Notes: generated from the sequence alone by a model not told the origin. A stretch of DNA of 64,000 bases from Gymnothorax reevesii (GCA_029721435.1 CM056583.1:88861620-88925619); one strand, 5' to 3'; shown: positions 23,664-34,860, counted from the first letter of the stretch. Translations and numbers: made by a program.

Positions 23664-23777
23664 GAAACGGTAGACTAAGACTTGAGCTTCCTTCCATATA
23701 GCCCAAGTAATAAAGTAAACAATTATCTGGTCACATATGTTTTATGTGCAATGACTGCTTACATCTGTAACATATAG

Positions 23778-23893
23778 AGAGGCTGGATATCTCCCCTGAT
23801 GATGCAGGTCCGTACTGCAGCCATCTTCAGTGACAAATAGAGGCTGGATATCTCTGCTGATGATGCAGGTCCGTACTGCAGCCATCTTTGGCT
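23778..23893. repeat. 61-bp tandem duplication
   Basis: Two nearly identical units start at 23778 and 23839 (AGAGGCTGGATATCTC...). They differ at a few sites and include the same PstI-like CTGCAG context. Confidence 0.9.
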
Positions 23894-25065
23894 CCTGCTT
23901 CTTCAGAGGATTTTCTTGCCTTCATTCTCCTTTTCAACATGTAAAATGACTGTTGACTTGGATTCAAATCTAGTGATTGACTCCACCAACTGACACAAAA
24001 TAAGAAAAAATGTTACATGTCCAAAGAATTTTGGCGCTTTTTGGATATTTCTCAATTGATAACGAGTGGAATTAATCCCTACCAATTTCTGAAGTATTTT
24101 GTCTTCATATTGGATCTTGTCAGAAGGCTTATTGCATGCTTTGATTTTCTAGTGTACATGCTTTGCCCTTTAAATTCAATGAGGCATAATGATTGAAACC
24201 TCAGTTTTTAGATTTTGGATGCCATCACAATTTCATGATATATTTTCTTTGAGAGCTGTCTCCAAACAGTTTATTCGTGAATGAAAATTACAATTTTTAA
24301 TACTGGGAGTGCACCACATCAGTGGAACATGCCAAATTCAAATTAGCCTGAAGGAAGAATAGGAGCCCGTGTGAAAATGAACGACAGAGGAAGGGGAGGA
24401 GTCAGGTGGAGAAGCAATGTGTTATCAGACCGAAGCCTGATTCGGCTTCTGACGGTTATAGAAACAAGCTCCATAAGATACCGAGCCTTATGTTTATAGA
24501 AAATATGTACTAGCGGCATGTCATAGGCCAGTTACCCCGCACGGCTGGGGCTGGACACCATTAATCACCGCAGTCTTCCCTGTCACCACCGGAGGCAGGG
24601 CACCTTCCAGAAGAGTCACACTGAATCAAAGAATATAAATTCATGCTGCCTGGAGCACTCAAATGCAGCAAGTAGACTCACATTTTATTAGTACCCATTG
24701 ATTTCTGGGATTCGCCAATTTTCTCTTATTTTTGCTCCACTCTTCGGTAATAGAAAATTTTACAAGTGGTCAAAAGCACTTTTACCATGATAAGAGAAAA
24801 ACATCCTGTTTGCACAGTCCACAAATTGTTTGTCCAATGCATGGTAACATATATTTTACATTTTAGGAACATACAAAAACCGTAAAATAATTCAATTTTG
24901 ATTGTTATTTTTTTAGAGGAATTTTAACAATCATTTAATTTGTGGTAAAAAGCACAATTAGTCAATTGATCCATGTGAAGATCACTTGTTTACTTTAAGT
25001 GGATTCAGCAGTTTTTCAGTTTAGCATCTGCTGAAGTTCTTCACACTGCCTTTTTTGTCAGTCTT
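23894..25065. other. No gene recognised
   Basis: AT-rich, no long frame. I see no transposon end in it. Confidence 0.5.
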
Positions 25066-25069
25066 TCCC

Positions 25070-25870
25070 ATTGTTGAGCCAGAGTCTGCCATCTGCACAG
25101 AGCACAACACCTGCCCTTATATGGTGTTTCGAGGGCGTTACCTGTTGTGATTCTGCCCTTTTGTGTGTTGTGCCGTGCTCATTTATGCTTGTGATTTACT
25201 TTCGTTTCTTATTTTCCAGCCTTCAGTTCAGCCGTCTGACAATCCGCTCCCAATCTGTCTCCAGTGGTGTCGCGTGACTGCCTTCAGCGTGCCTGTGTCT
25301 CGTCGTCCAATCACGTTTCTACTTTCGGTTTGGCTTTGGTATTTCACTCATCGCTTCCAGCTGTGCTTAATTCCGGGTCTCGCGAAACTCTGAGTGAATG
25401 CGTTCTCTGATAGGATTACTAACCCATACTAACCAGCACTTATTTCAGGGTGATCATAAATGTGGGAGCTTTGGACGCGATTGTCAGACGGATCCTCCGT
25501 ATTGTTCTACATGGTGAAGTCTCAGCTCCTCGTGCGTTCTGAGTGTCTCCCGTGTATGGTTCCCGAGTCTTTCTGTTTGCTGCGCTTTAGTCTTGTCTGC
25601 CCCGTGTATAAGTCTCCCTGTGTCCGTCAATTTAGTTAGGTTCAGTTCTTGTTTTCTTAGTTTATCCTCTCGTGGAGAGTGTATTTCTGTTCCCCTTGCC
25701 TTTGGCAGTGTACCTTAGTTCTCCCATTTGTCGCTTGTGCCCGGTGTTTTATTTCTGGCGTGTCTGCCATTTCTGCCTTAGTGTTTTGTGTTTCAATAAA
25801 CACTTCTGGATCCTGCACCTGGTGTTCCTCTGGCCTCCTCTTACAGTTACTTATGCTAGATACAACAATT
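25070..25870 (+). mobile_element. LTR-like block (plus strand)
   Basis: Pyrimidine-rich, stop-poor sequence that ends with AATAAA (25795-25800) about 60 bases before CTGGTGTTCCTCTGGCCTCC. This is the layout of an R-U5 region in fish LTR retrotransposons, and it resembles in style the LTR-like family on the minus strand. No TG...CA ends or coding region were found. Overlapping short frames here look like by-products of composition. Confidence 0.4.
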
Positions 25871-26161
25871 GGCCGTGCACCTCCAATTTATGATCGAGTG
25901 GGATTCATCATTCAGCACTCCTGGACAAGAGCAGATTTGGATGGTAAGAACATTTAGTGCATCTGGAATTGACTTCTTTTATTTTTTTCCTGACAAAAAT
26001 AAAAGAGAAAATGTAAGTGAATTTTAAGGCAACGTTGCTGCAAGAACCCCATCATCTCCCATGCTAGTCCATGCTCTCCATAGGCTAGTTTCACCATAGA
26101 TTTCATCACCGATTTAACTTTGTCAGACAGGTTCATAGTCATCCTCTCCATTGTGAATATA

Positions 26162-26290
26162 AACAATTTTCTGGATGTGCGCAAACATCACAATACCAAT
26201 ATTTTCAAGAAGGTCACTGAATTAATGAAAGAGAGAGGATGTGTTCACACATTCAAACAAGTCCACCGCCGGTGGAAAAATTTTGAGAAT
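26162..26290 (+). pseudogene. Myb/SANT-like DNA-binding domain fragment
   Basis: The frame reads RKHHNTNIFKKVTELMKERG and then VHTFKQVHRRWKNFEN. This is the pattern of helices two and three of a Myb/SANT-like (MADF-like) domain: a hydrophobic helix, a short turn, then QVxxRWKNF. Such domains occur in fish regulatory proteins and in the second protein of PIF/Harbinger transposons. Upstream sequence lacks the tryptophan that normally begins the domain, and downstream the frame becomes low in information before a stop at 26473. It may be a transposon remnant or a decayed exon. I favour a transposon remnant because no other exon is visible nearby. Confidence 0.45.
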
Positions 26291-26692
26291 CCTATTTTAA
26301 TGGGAGCATCCACAGCTACATATAAATGGGAATATTTGCGAAACATTTATGTTCATTGTCCATGCAAACAGCTTAGTAAGAATATTGTCTCTTTTGGAAT
26401 AAAGGCACAAACTGTAATATTTCCATTAATATTTTCATATTTCCCTTTATGTTCAATGACTAATGTTAGCTGACACAATACATAACAATGCACATTCACA
26501 GAAGAAAATTTTAATCAATAACAAGGTAAATAGCTGTTTTATATCGCTGATATGTAATTCCCCAACAGATTCAGAGTGACAGTAGCCCCATCTGTGAATG
26601 CATGCACATAATGGAGCACTTCAACCATAAACACTTCCCTGGTCTGGTTTGTCACCCAGATGAGCGTGATTGGTTGGATGGCTGCTCAGTCA
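26291..26692. other. No gene recognised
   Basis: AT-rich sequence between the SANT-like fragment and the hAT element. I see nothing in it. Confidence 0.4.
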
Positions 26693-26700
26693 ATCTAAAC
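26693..26700. repeat. 8-bp target duplication, left (hAT MITE)
   Basis: ATCTAAAC, repeated exactly at 27475-27482. Confidence 0.9.
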
Positions 26701-27474
26701 CAGTGATCTTCAACACCGTTCCTGGGGCTCACTGTATATGCTGGTTTTTTTCTAACTACAATTGTTATCGCAAGATTTTAACAAGGTGTTTTTCATGTTT
26801 TGTGTTGTTCATAACTCTTTAGCCAAATGTTACATAGAAACATACATGCTATGAAGAATAAAAAACCCTTGAAGATGGTGTTTTTATTTCCACTCTGTAA
26901 GAATTTCAAGTAATATAACATTTCAAACAGACCAAATTAGACACTGAGGAAATCAGTAAACCCCAAATTAGGCAGCTGTACACAACTGTTCCAAGTTCTT
27001 TCAAAAAACGTCTGGTGAACTTAATGAGATTAACAAAACACATAACTGGTTTGACTCCATTTGCTTGTTAAATAAATTTGTCATGATGTGCTAATTAGTT
27101 TTCACCAATTAGGAGCCAACTACATCTTTAATTTGATTGGTTACATTGTTTACTCTAATTTCATGCTGCTATTTCCAATAAGTTGCATGTATGGTATTTT
27201 TTATTCTTGATGGCAAACATAGATATTTCTCTTTATCATATACTTCCTGATAAATACAGGGAATCTGCACCTGTGATACAAGAGTGAGGCACAATATGAA
27301 AATGCCCATATGATATTCTCATTTATCTCGCCAGTTAAGAGGGCAAATAACAGCTCTAAACATTAAAAGCACTTATGACAAATTAACAGCCTGTTATTAT
27401 CCTGTGATTACAAATGTGATTGGAAGTAAAGGCAGCACACAGTGGGTCCCCTGGAGCAACATTGAAGACCACTG
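26701..27474. mobile_element. hAT-type MITE
   Basis: It begins CAGTGATCTTCAA and ends TTGAAGACCACTG, an inverted pair that extends with a few mismatches for about 35 bases. Perfect 8-bp duplications (ATCTAAAC) flank it, the hallmark of hAT transposition. The 774-bp interior is AT-rich and codes for nothing I recognise, so it would have depended on a transposase made elsewhere. Confidence 0.92.
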
Positions 27475-27482
27475 ATCTAAAC
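27475..27482. repeat. 8-bp target duplication, right (hAT MITE)
   Basis: ATCTAAAC, identical to 26693-26700. Confidence 0.9.
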
Positions 27483-27596
27483 TGACCGCCTGGTTTTCAT
27501 GCATGGGAAACCCATTAACTAAAGTCGGCCTCCTGAAAAGTTAAACCCACGTGTTTTTCTCCCTGAAGTCCTCCCACTCGCTCCCCGCCTCCCCTC

Positions 27597-27815
27597 AGGC
27601 TCATCGATGGTGGTCCTGTCTACACCATTCCTTGGATCCTGGACATCTGGTGAAGGGGACGTGGTCACCACTATCTGGTGGATTGGGAGGGGTGCCGATC
27701 CGATGAGAAATACTGGGCAACATTCTGGACTGCCTCCTCGTCTCTGAATCCTTTCGCCAGTGCACAGGGTCCTCCACAGGGCCGCCAGGTGGCGCCCGAG
27801 AGAGCGGGATGGTAC
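27597..27815 (+). pseudogene. Ty3/gypsy chromodomain tail of pol
   Basis: The plus strand reads RLIDGGPVYTIPWILDIW, then a TGA stop (27651-27653), then RGRGHHYLVDWEGCRSDEKY and a C-terminal tail ending near GGWYCH-like sequence. This is the integrase C-terminal chromodomain of a fish chromovirus; the aromatic and LVDWEG residues that form the methyl-lysine cage region are visible. The frame ends into TACTGTCAC, where a 3' LTR normally begins (TGTCA at 27816). The rest of pol is absent. It lies on the opposite strand to the gypsy pieces at 11.4 and 19.5 kb, so it is a separate insertion or was rearranged. Confidence 0.85.
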
Positions 27816-27823
27816 TGTCACAA

Positions 27824-28302
27824 CCCTTGTGTTCCTAATTACTTCCTCCTCCCATCCAGCAACATGCATGACTTGAATCTTGTGTTAGTTTCTGCTACCA
27901 TCTATGGTGTCAGGGTCAGTTTCGACCCGTGTTTTAAATCACCTGTAAAACACACTTAAACTATTATTTATCATTCTGTTTGTTTCTCATCTCTTGGTTA
28001 CGTTGTTAGGCTTCCTTATTCACGGAAAAGTTGGTTTTGCCCTCATGATTTCAATTTTAACTTTAATTATTGTCCTTATCTTTATAACTGGGTCAAAATT
28101 GACCCAAACATCATAAATGTCATCATTTTAACCAGAGCATTTTACAATTTTGTCAAAAAATTTTTTGTTTTGTTTTGTTTTGTTTAAATAGAGGTTCCTG
28201 ACAAAGTCAAAAAGCCTTGATGCTATAAAGAAATATATGTGGTACTTTTATGCATTTAAAAGCTGAAAACAGGTCACTGGTGACCCAAACTCAAGAGGAG
28301 GG
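27824..28302. mobile_element. Possible piggyBac-like MITE
   Basis: It starts CCCTTGTGTTCC and ends before GAGGAGGG-TTAA (TTAA at 28303-28306). Inside are GGGTCAGTTTCGACCC and GGGTCAAAATTGACCC, inverted motifs that are common in fish TTAA elements. The left flank is ACAA, not TTAA, so the boundary is uncertain. Confidence 0.45.
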
Positions 28303-28309
28303 TTAAGGA

Positions 28310-29440
28310 GTATTATCTCCTTTACCTGGTTCAGGGTGTTGTTCGCCTCCAATAGTGTAACTGCGTGCATAAATAGAGCAGCTCCATGTCCTCGGGCGTC
28401 TAAACTGCGCAAAGTATAAAACAAATGAAGAATCAAATTACCTGTTTGAACTTGGTTTGCCTGCAAAGATTGGGAAAACCACCAGAATATAGTATTGGGG
28501 TATACAGCACCTTGCAAATTTAGACAATAAAATTTCTAATTAAGTTTGCTCAGATCTGCATTTTTGTTAGCGTAGAGAAACTATTGAAGGATTATTTGTT
28601 ACTAGCCTGGGGAGAGAGTCCTTTGATAAGGCCAGGGCCTTATAACATATCTTTTTAATTTTCTTTGAAGGTAGAGGTGCTGTTTACATTCACATATTCA
28701 GAGCTCCTCCATGTTTGTGTAGGCCCTGTTCATAAAGTCAGCGTCTCTACCCGCATGAATGCGTGTTAATTGGATAGCATGGCGGGAAATTTGATGTTGG
28801 CAGGACTAATATAAAATCCTGCTAGAAGCTTGAGGCGGCTGCAGTCTCCCGGCCGCCAGCCTGTGTCCAGTCATCTCCTGCCACTCGGGAGCTCACGGTG
28901 AACTCCACTCTCTCTGTGCCCAGGAGGATGGAAAGTTGACACTATAACAGTGTGATGAGTGAACCATGTGGTGAGTAGGGCACTAGACTGCAGGACCGCC
29001 AACTCTCAAACACTGAGTGTGAGATTCACGCAGTTATCATGCTTTTAACAACCAGTCGGCCACCCCCTCCACGGAAGGGGACCAAGATTTTACAGACACT
29101 GTGAATCGTTTTCAATGTCTTGTCAGCTCCAACTTTTACACAGGTTACTACTTATATGAGAAATATGCTTGACCTCATTTCGAGAAGTGACCTCTTATAA
29201 GTCAATATTTAATTATATTACTTTGATCCCTTTTTTTTATTCATATAAATCTGTGATTTAAAATAGATTGTTACGATTCAGTTTATGCATAACATCACCC
29301 AGCATCTAGGAAAAAAAATCTGGATGCTGGGGTAAAAATGTCAGCTTAAAGTGTCTGTCACGCGCAGTTTTTCCCGAACTAAGAATGAAAGTTTCCTCAT
29401 TATATCCTACAGTATATATTGGCTTTTATGCTCTAATCAA
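28310..29440. other. No gene recognised
   Basis: Mixed sequence with a GC-richer segment at 28830-28940. I see no convincing exon or repeat end. Confidence 0.45.
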
Positions 29441-29443
29441 AAT

Positions 29444-30585
29444 GGCAGCACATGTTTGGGAGCCGTGAGACGGCAGCACATGTTTGGGAGCCGTGAGACG
29501 GCAGCACATGTTTGGGAGCAGTGAAACGGCAGCACATGTTTGGGAGCAGTGAGACGGCAGCACATGTTTGGGAGCAGTGAGATGGCAGCACATGTTTGGG
29601 AGCAGTGAGATGGCAGCACATGTTTGGGAGCAGTGAGACGGCAGCACATGTTTGGGAGCAGTGAGACGGCAGCACATGTTTGGGAGCAGTGAGACGGCAG
29701 CACATGTTTGGGAGCCGTGAGACGGCAGGACATGTTTGGGAGCAGTGAGACGGCAGCACATGTTTGGGAGCAGTGAGACGGCAGCATATGTTTGGGAGCA
29801 GTGAGACGGCAGCACATGTTTGGGAGCAGTGAAACGGCAGCACATGTTTGGGAGCAGTGAAACGGCAGCACATGTTTGGGAGCAGTGAGACGGCAGCATA
29901 TGTTTGGGAGCAGTGAGACGGCAGCACATGTTTGGGAGCAGTGAAACGGCAGCACATGTTTGGGAGCAGTGAGACGGCAGCATATGTTTGGGAGCAGTGA
30001 GACGGCAGCACATGTTTGGGAGCAGTGAGACGGCAGCACATGTTTGGGAGCAGTGAAACGGCAGCACATGTTTGGGAGCAGTGAAACGGCAGCACATGTT
30101 TGGGAGCAGTGAGACGGCAGCATATGTTTGGGAGCAGTGAGACGGCAGCACATGTTTGGGAGCAGTGAGACGGCAGCACACGTTTGGGAGCAGTGAGACG
30201 GCAGCACACGTTTGGGAGCAGTGAGACGGCAGCACATGTTTGGGAGCAGTGAGACGGCAGCACATGTTTGGCAGCAGTGAGACGGCAGCACATGTTTGGG
30301 AGCAGTGAGACGGCAGCACATGTTTGGGAGCAGTGAGACGGCAGCACATGTTTGGGAGCAGTGAGACGGCAGCACATGTTTGGGAGCAGTGAGACGGCAG
30401 CACATGTTTGGGAGCAGTGAGACGGCAGCACATGTTTGGGAGCAGTGAGACGGCAGCACATGTTTGGGAGCAGTGAGACGGCAGCACATGTTTGGGAGCA
30501 GTGAGATGGCAGCACATGTTTGGGAGCAGTGAGACGGCAGCACATGTTTGGGAGCAGTGAGATGGCAGCACATGTTTGGGAGCAG
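29444..30585. repeat. 28-bp minisatellite, 41 units
   Basis: The unit GGCAGCACATGTTTGGGAGC plus AGTGAGAC repeats from 29444 to 30585. The first and last unit starts differ by 1,120 bases, exactly 40 x 28, so there is no net length change over the array. Variants are single bases (CATATG, CACACG, GAAAC, GAGAT, CCGTGAGAC). On the minus strand the unit has no stop codon in any frame, and 28 is not a multiple of three, so all three minus frames stay open for 378-397 codons. This is a geometric effect and not evidence of a protein. The plus strand has TGA in every unit. Confidence 0.98.
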
Positions 30586-30589
30586 ACAC

Positions 30590-31035
30590 CTACAGATGTG
30601 TAGAAAACATCAGGATCATGTTTCACATGTGAGTGGCCATTTTACTGAGTCTGAAATCAGGATGAGGCATAAAATAATGACTTTAGATCAGTCATACGTA
30701 TGAAAATCAGCTCAGAATCAAACAAGTAGTTCTAATGAGGCTCAGGGGAAGGTGAAATCATGTCTTTATGGCAGTTTTTCTGGTGATTAAGGGTTGATAC
30801 AAGATTTAACCTTATGAGTGGTTGTTGAAAGTGACAATGCAATGAAAGGCAGAAAATAAACTGCGAGGAAAAAAAAGACACGATTTTTGGAACCAACTCC
30901 AAACGGTCAGGGTTTGGCCTTGCAGTCCCTCACTCTTCACCTTCTCTTTGGCAGACAACAGGTGCGGCTCGTTAGAGTGGAGGTGAAGGCAGAGAATATA
31001 AGGGCCTGCTGTTGCCAGTCCTAATTGCTTCTGCA
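30590..31035. other. No gene recognised
   Basis: Flanking sequence right of the 28-bp array. I see no gene or repeat end. Confidence 0.4.
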
Positions 31036-31039
31036 TTGT

Positions 31040-31238
31040 TTGCTTCTGATTTCTGCCCTGGCGTTTGGACCTTTGCTGCTCCCGTGTGCAGCCCTGTTTG
31101 TTTTAATTATTAAAACTTTAGTTTCTTTTTCTAAACAGCCTGGCAACTGAGTCATTTGTTCATTTTTAGGCTCATGGTCCTAGCTCCCGCCGTACTGCTA
31201 TTTGTATTCGGCAGGAGGAAAACCATGACAGAAACAAG
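31040..31238 (+). mobile_element. LTR-end-like segment
   Basis: It contains TTAATTATTAAAACTTTAG, then CTGGCAACTGAGTCATTTG, and ends CGGCAGGAGGAAAACCATGACAG. This resembles the last 200 bases of a fish LTR, and the ATGACAG end recalls the LTR-like family at 16.28 kb. The rest is not visible. Confidence 0.35.
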
Positions 31239-31699
31239 TATTGGATTTAATTTAGCAAAAATGATGCAGGGCAGTGTAATTAATTGCATACATATAGGTC
31301 CATTGTAAATTTATAATACTGCATACAGCCAAAAAAAAAACTGGAGGATATTAAACTACAGTAAACTGGAAGTTTACTAGTGACATCAATGACATCATGT
31401 TGTTATTGTCACCCTGCATCTTTTGCAAAATACATTCAAAACACAACCCTAATAACTGTGTCACACATGTACTCTGATATGCAACCTGAAAGACAAACTC
31501 ATCACTAGGTGGGAGTAGCACGAAGGTAAAGTGCTGTGAAAGTGTTTGCCCCCTTCCTGATTTATTTTGCATATTTGTCACACTTAAATGTTCCAGATCA
31601 TCAAACTAATTTTAATATTAGACAAAGATAACACAAGAAAATACAAAATGCAGTTTTTAAATGATTTCATTTATTAAGGGAGAAAAAGCTATTCAAACC

Positions 31700-32665
31700 T
31701 ACTAGAACTCTTCTTTGCTGAATTGTCTTAATTCAGCCACATTGGGGGGTGGGGGGATGAGCATGAATGGCCTTTTAAGGTCACGCTACGGCATCTCAAT
31801 CAGATATAAGTCCGGACTATATCTTGACCACTCCAAAACTTTAGTTTTGTTTTTTTAATGCCATTCAGCAGTGGACCAGCTGGTGTCTTTCGAATCATTG
31901 TCCTGCTGCATTACCTAAGTGTGCTTGAGCTTGAGGTGATGAACTGATGGTCGAATATTCACCTTCAGGATTTCCTGGTAGAGAGCAGAATTCATGGTTC
32001 CATCAATTATGGCAAGTCGTCCAGGTCCTGAAGCAGCAAAGCAGCCCCAGACCATCGCACTACCACCACCATGTTTGACTGTTGTGATGCTCTTTTTATG
32101 AAATGCTGTATTAGTTTTGCGTCAGACGTAACGGGGCACACACCTTCTAAAAACTTCTACTTTTGTCTGGTCAGTCCACAGAATATTTTCCCAAAAGTCT
32201 TGGGGATCATCAAGATGTATTTTGGCAAATGTGAGATGAGCCTTTGTGTTCTTTGGTCAGCAGTGAGTTTCGCCGTGGAACTCACCCATGGATGCCATTG
32301 TTCCCCAGTCTTTTTCTTATTGTTGGATCATGAACACTGACTTTCACTGAGGCAAGTGAGGCCTGCAGTTCTTCAGATGTTGTTCTGGGTTCTTTTGTGA
32401 CCTCCTGGATGAGTAGTTGATGTGCTCCTGGAGTAATTTTGGTAGGCTGGCCACTCCTGGAAAGGTTCGCCACTGTTCTAAGTTTTCTTCATTTGTGAAT
32501 AATGGCTCTCACTGTGGTTTGCTGGAGTCCCAAAGCCTTAGAAATGGCTTTGTAGTCCTTTCCAGACTGAAAGATGTCAATGATTTTGTTTTTCATCTGT
32601 TCTTGAATTTCTTTAGATCGCGGCACGATATGTTGCTTTTTGGGATCTTTTCGCCTACTTCACTT
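31700..32665 (-). pseudogene. Tc1 transposase, family A, broken
   Basis: Cut-and-paste transposase remnant on the minus strand. The N-terminal paired-like helix-turn-helix is readable (IIDIFQSGKDYKAISKALGL), then a stop, then RSGQPTKITPGAHQLLIQEV and SVHDPTIRKRLGNNGIHG. The catalytic part shows WTDQTKVEVF (first Asp kept), VKHGGGSAMVWGCFAASGPG, QQDNDSKDTS (second Asp kept), and PDLYLIEMP, where the usual SPDLNPIE has lost Asn-Pro but keeps Glu. At least four stops break the frame (for example after IIHK, after HG and within YV*RKT). It is dead, but the order of all domains is preserved. Confidence 0.93.
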
Positions 32666-32776
32666 TGTCAGACAGGTTCTATTTAAGTGATTTCTTGATT
32701 CAATAGGTCTGGCAGTAATCAGGCCTGGGTGTGGGTAGTGAAATTAAATTTTAAAAAATGTGGTTCATCACAGCTA

Positions 32777-33418
32777 GGGGGTCGTCCCAGATTCAAAATG
32801 ATTTTTTTTCTTTTTTTCCATATAAGGTTCACTAAGATGTGTACTTTAAGAAAATGATAACATTTTATCATTCATCTCATCAATTTTGTTAAAAAATGAC
32901 CTTTAAGCTCTCCCACCTCAAATAATTTTAGAAGTCACTTGATGTCTGGTGACTTTCAGCACTTGCGGCGCTGATAACTTTTTATTTTTCAACTAAATTG
33001 CCTTGTTTTGACTTGTTGGTTTTTTTCAGCATGCTATCACATGGCCTTTTCTGATAGGGGTAAAGGTATCAATTTCATATAAGTGTTTGTGTCCTCCAAC
33101 TGAGCCATTTGAGGATTTTTTTTTGAAAAACCACTCGAAAAAAATAAATAGAAAATATCTAGAAAAATCGTGAAATAGCATAGACATGACATATATCTAA
33201 CAGGGAAAAAGAATAAAGTGATTTGGTTGGGTGGTTAGGGAGTAAGGCTTGCCACGAAACGGACCGTGATTTTGCTTATTAACATCAATTTCATGGTAAG
33301 AATATACATTAAAACCAATGGAAAGGTACATTTTTGTGTTGAACTAATAAACTGTCGTGTTATTATACCCAGAACTGTGCTGGAACAAGGCAAATCAAAT
33401 GAACCTGGGAAGGCCCCT
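32777..33418. mobile_element. TA-flanked MITE nested in Tc1 family A
   Basis: The Tc1 non-coding region is continuous on either side of this 642-bp block. The block starts GGGGGTCGTCCCAGATTCA and its right end complements to AGGGGCCTTCCCAGGTTCA, an imperfect inverted repeat of about 25 bases. TA lies on both sides (32775-32776 and 33419-33420), the target of Tc1/mariner elements. There is no coding sequence. Confidence 0.82.
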
Positions 33419-33653
33419 TAATTCATGATTTAACAAGGGGGGCAATTACTTTTTTACATAGGACCAAGTAGGTTTGGAAAGCTTTTTTCCCTTAATAAAT
33501 GAAATAATAATCTAAAAACTGCATTTTGCATTTAGTCAGGTTATCTTTGTTTAATATTCAAATTTGTTTGATGATCTGAAACACTTAAGTGTGACAAATA
33601 TGCAAAAAAAAAAGAAACAAAAAAGGGGACAAATACTTTTTCACAGCACTGTA

Positions 33654-34735
33654 TTTAAAAATAACTAAATAAATAATAAAAGACTGATACTCTACACTTT
33701 GCTATCACATTGATAAGAGCTCAGGGTCTTGAATTTGTTACATCCGGACTCGGACTCAGACTCGGACATCGAACAGTGTAAGGGACTCCGACTCGGACTC
33801 GACTACAACTCTGCTAATTATCACATTTCTTCTATATTACAATTGGTGATTTTGCTGACTGTGTTTCATTTTGATTCGAACGGCTGTTTTATTCATGATG
33901 CGTTTTCCTGGTTTACAGATGTGAGAAATGCTAGGTAAATATATCTAACCTAGCGAAAATCAATGTTATGGTGTACTTCTGAGTTTTATCTCTCTATCTC
34001 TCTCTTTCTCTCACTCACTTATTGTCTTTGCTTCTTTACCTCCATCTGCGACTCCTTTCTTTTTTCTGATCAGTGTTCCTTCCTGCTCCGCCGAAGCCGC
34101 TCTGCTGTATGAACTGTGATTTTCTCTGTGTAAACAGAGGATGAAGGCAGGGCTGACGGAGCGACTGTGCTGCAGTGAATTACACTGTCTTGCTCTGTAG
34201 ATTTCAGAGATGCCTTATCACCTCAAAACCCTGCACCTGCGCATCCCTTCACTTGTCGAGACTTGAGATTAGCAGGAAATCTCTCAGCCAATAGGGCCCT
34301 TCCACTGATACACATTTACATTCTAGATAATTCCTTTTCTTTTCCACCAGAAAAAAAGCAAATATTATGCATGACAGCCAAACTCATAACTTCATGGTGA
34401 GTAAACTTTTTAGAGAACCTATTTCTGAACACCAGGAAGCAGACGGAGAGAAGGTTCTTAAGGTCAGGTCATAGACATCTGCGAGCACTGTGTCACTATG
34501 AACCCCTCTTAATGAAAATTTAACCAAAAAAATAATCAATAATTTCAAAATGCTCCCCATACATGGGTGGCTAGATAGGCAATATTTATGATATTTAGTA
34601 CAGTGCTTATTTGAAGTAATTTTGCTGGTCAAATATGCTTTCAAAAATAATTAAAAGTCTTTAATGACTGGGAAATGAATAATGCAGAACTGTAGACTGT
34701 TAAAAACTAAATCAAACCAATTTGGAGTGACTATG
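33654..34735. other. No gene recognised
   Basis: A short CGGACTCGGACTC-type direct repeat lies at 33745-33800. Otherwise I see no gene or repeat end. Confidence 0.45.
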
Positions 34736-34743
34736 CTTTGCCT

Positions 34744-34860
34744 AAAAATTTGGGACGCTGTTGTCGAAACGCGCGTGTTCGCGTCTTTGCATTGGCTTTG
34801 AATATAGTCTGTTGTGCGAAAAATGTGTTTCGCGTCCGGTGTGAAAGCGGCTTTAGTCGT
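34744..34860 (+). repeat. Half copy of the GCGAAAC MITE
   Basis: It shares CGCGTCTTTGCATTGGCTTT, then GTCTGTTGTGCGAAAAA and TTTCGCGTCCGGTGTGAAAG with the right half of the MITE at 53799-53950. The left half is missing. Confidence 0.7.

Larger units (their letters stand above)
31529..33651 (-). mobile_element. Tc1 transposon, family A, with nested MITE
   Basis: The ends are inverted over about 100 bases: AAGTGCTGTGAAAGTGTTTG at the left and the complement of TACTTTTTCACAGCACTG at the right, with TA on both sides (31527-31528 and 33652-33653). The subterminal phrase CATATTTGTCACACTTAA occurs at both ends. This terminal repeat is one I know from Tc1 elements of fish, frogs and lampreys. The transposase runs on the minus strand. 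A 642-bp MITE (32777-33418) sits between the transposase and the right end. Without it the element is about 1.48 kb, near the usual 1.6 kb. Confidence 0.93.

Noticed and set aside
25070..25957. Several 68-92-codon frames on the plus strand
   Set aside because: Pyrimidine-rich LTR-like sequence with few stops; the predicted products are hydrophobic and cysteine-rich without motif.
29444..30585. CRISPR-like regular array
   Set aside because: Units are directly adjacent with no unique spacers, and the genome is eukaryotic. It is a minisatellite.
29426..30626. Three minus-strand frames of 378-397 codons
   Set aside because: All are products of one 28-bp unit without a minus-strand stop. Three equally open frames argue against selection on any of them.
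34321..34720. Possible exon near 34384-34644
   Set aside because: An 86-codon frame with no conserved-looking block and no splice pair; likely chance.
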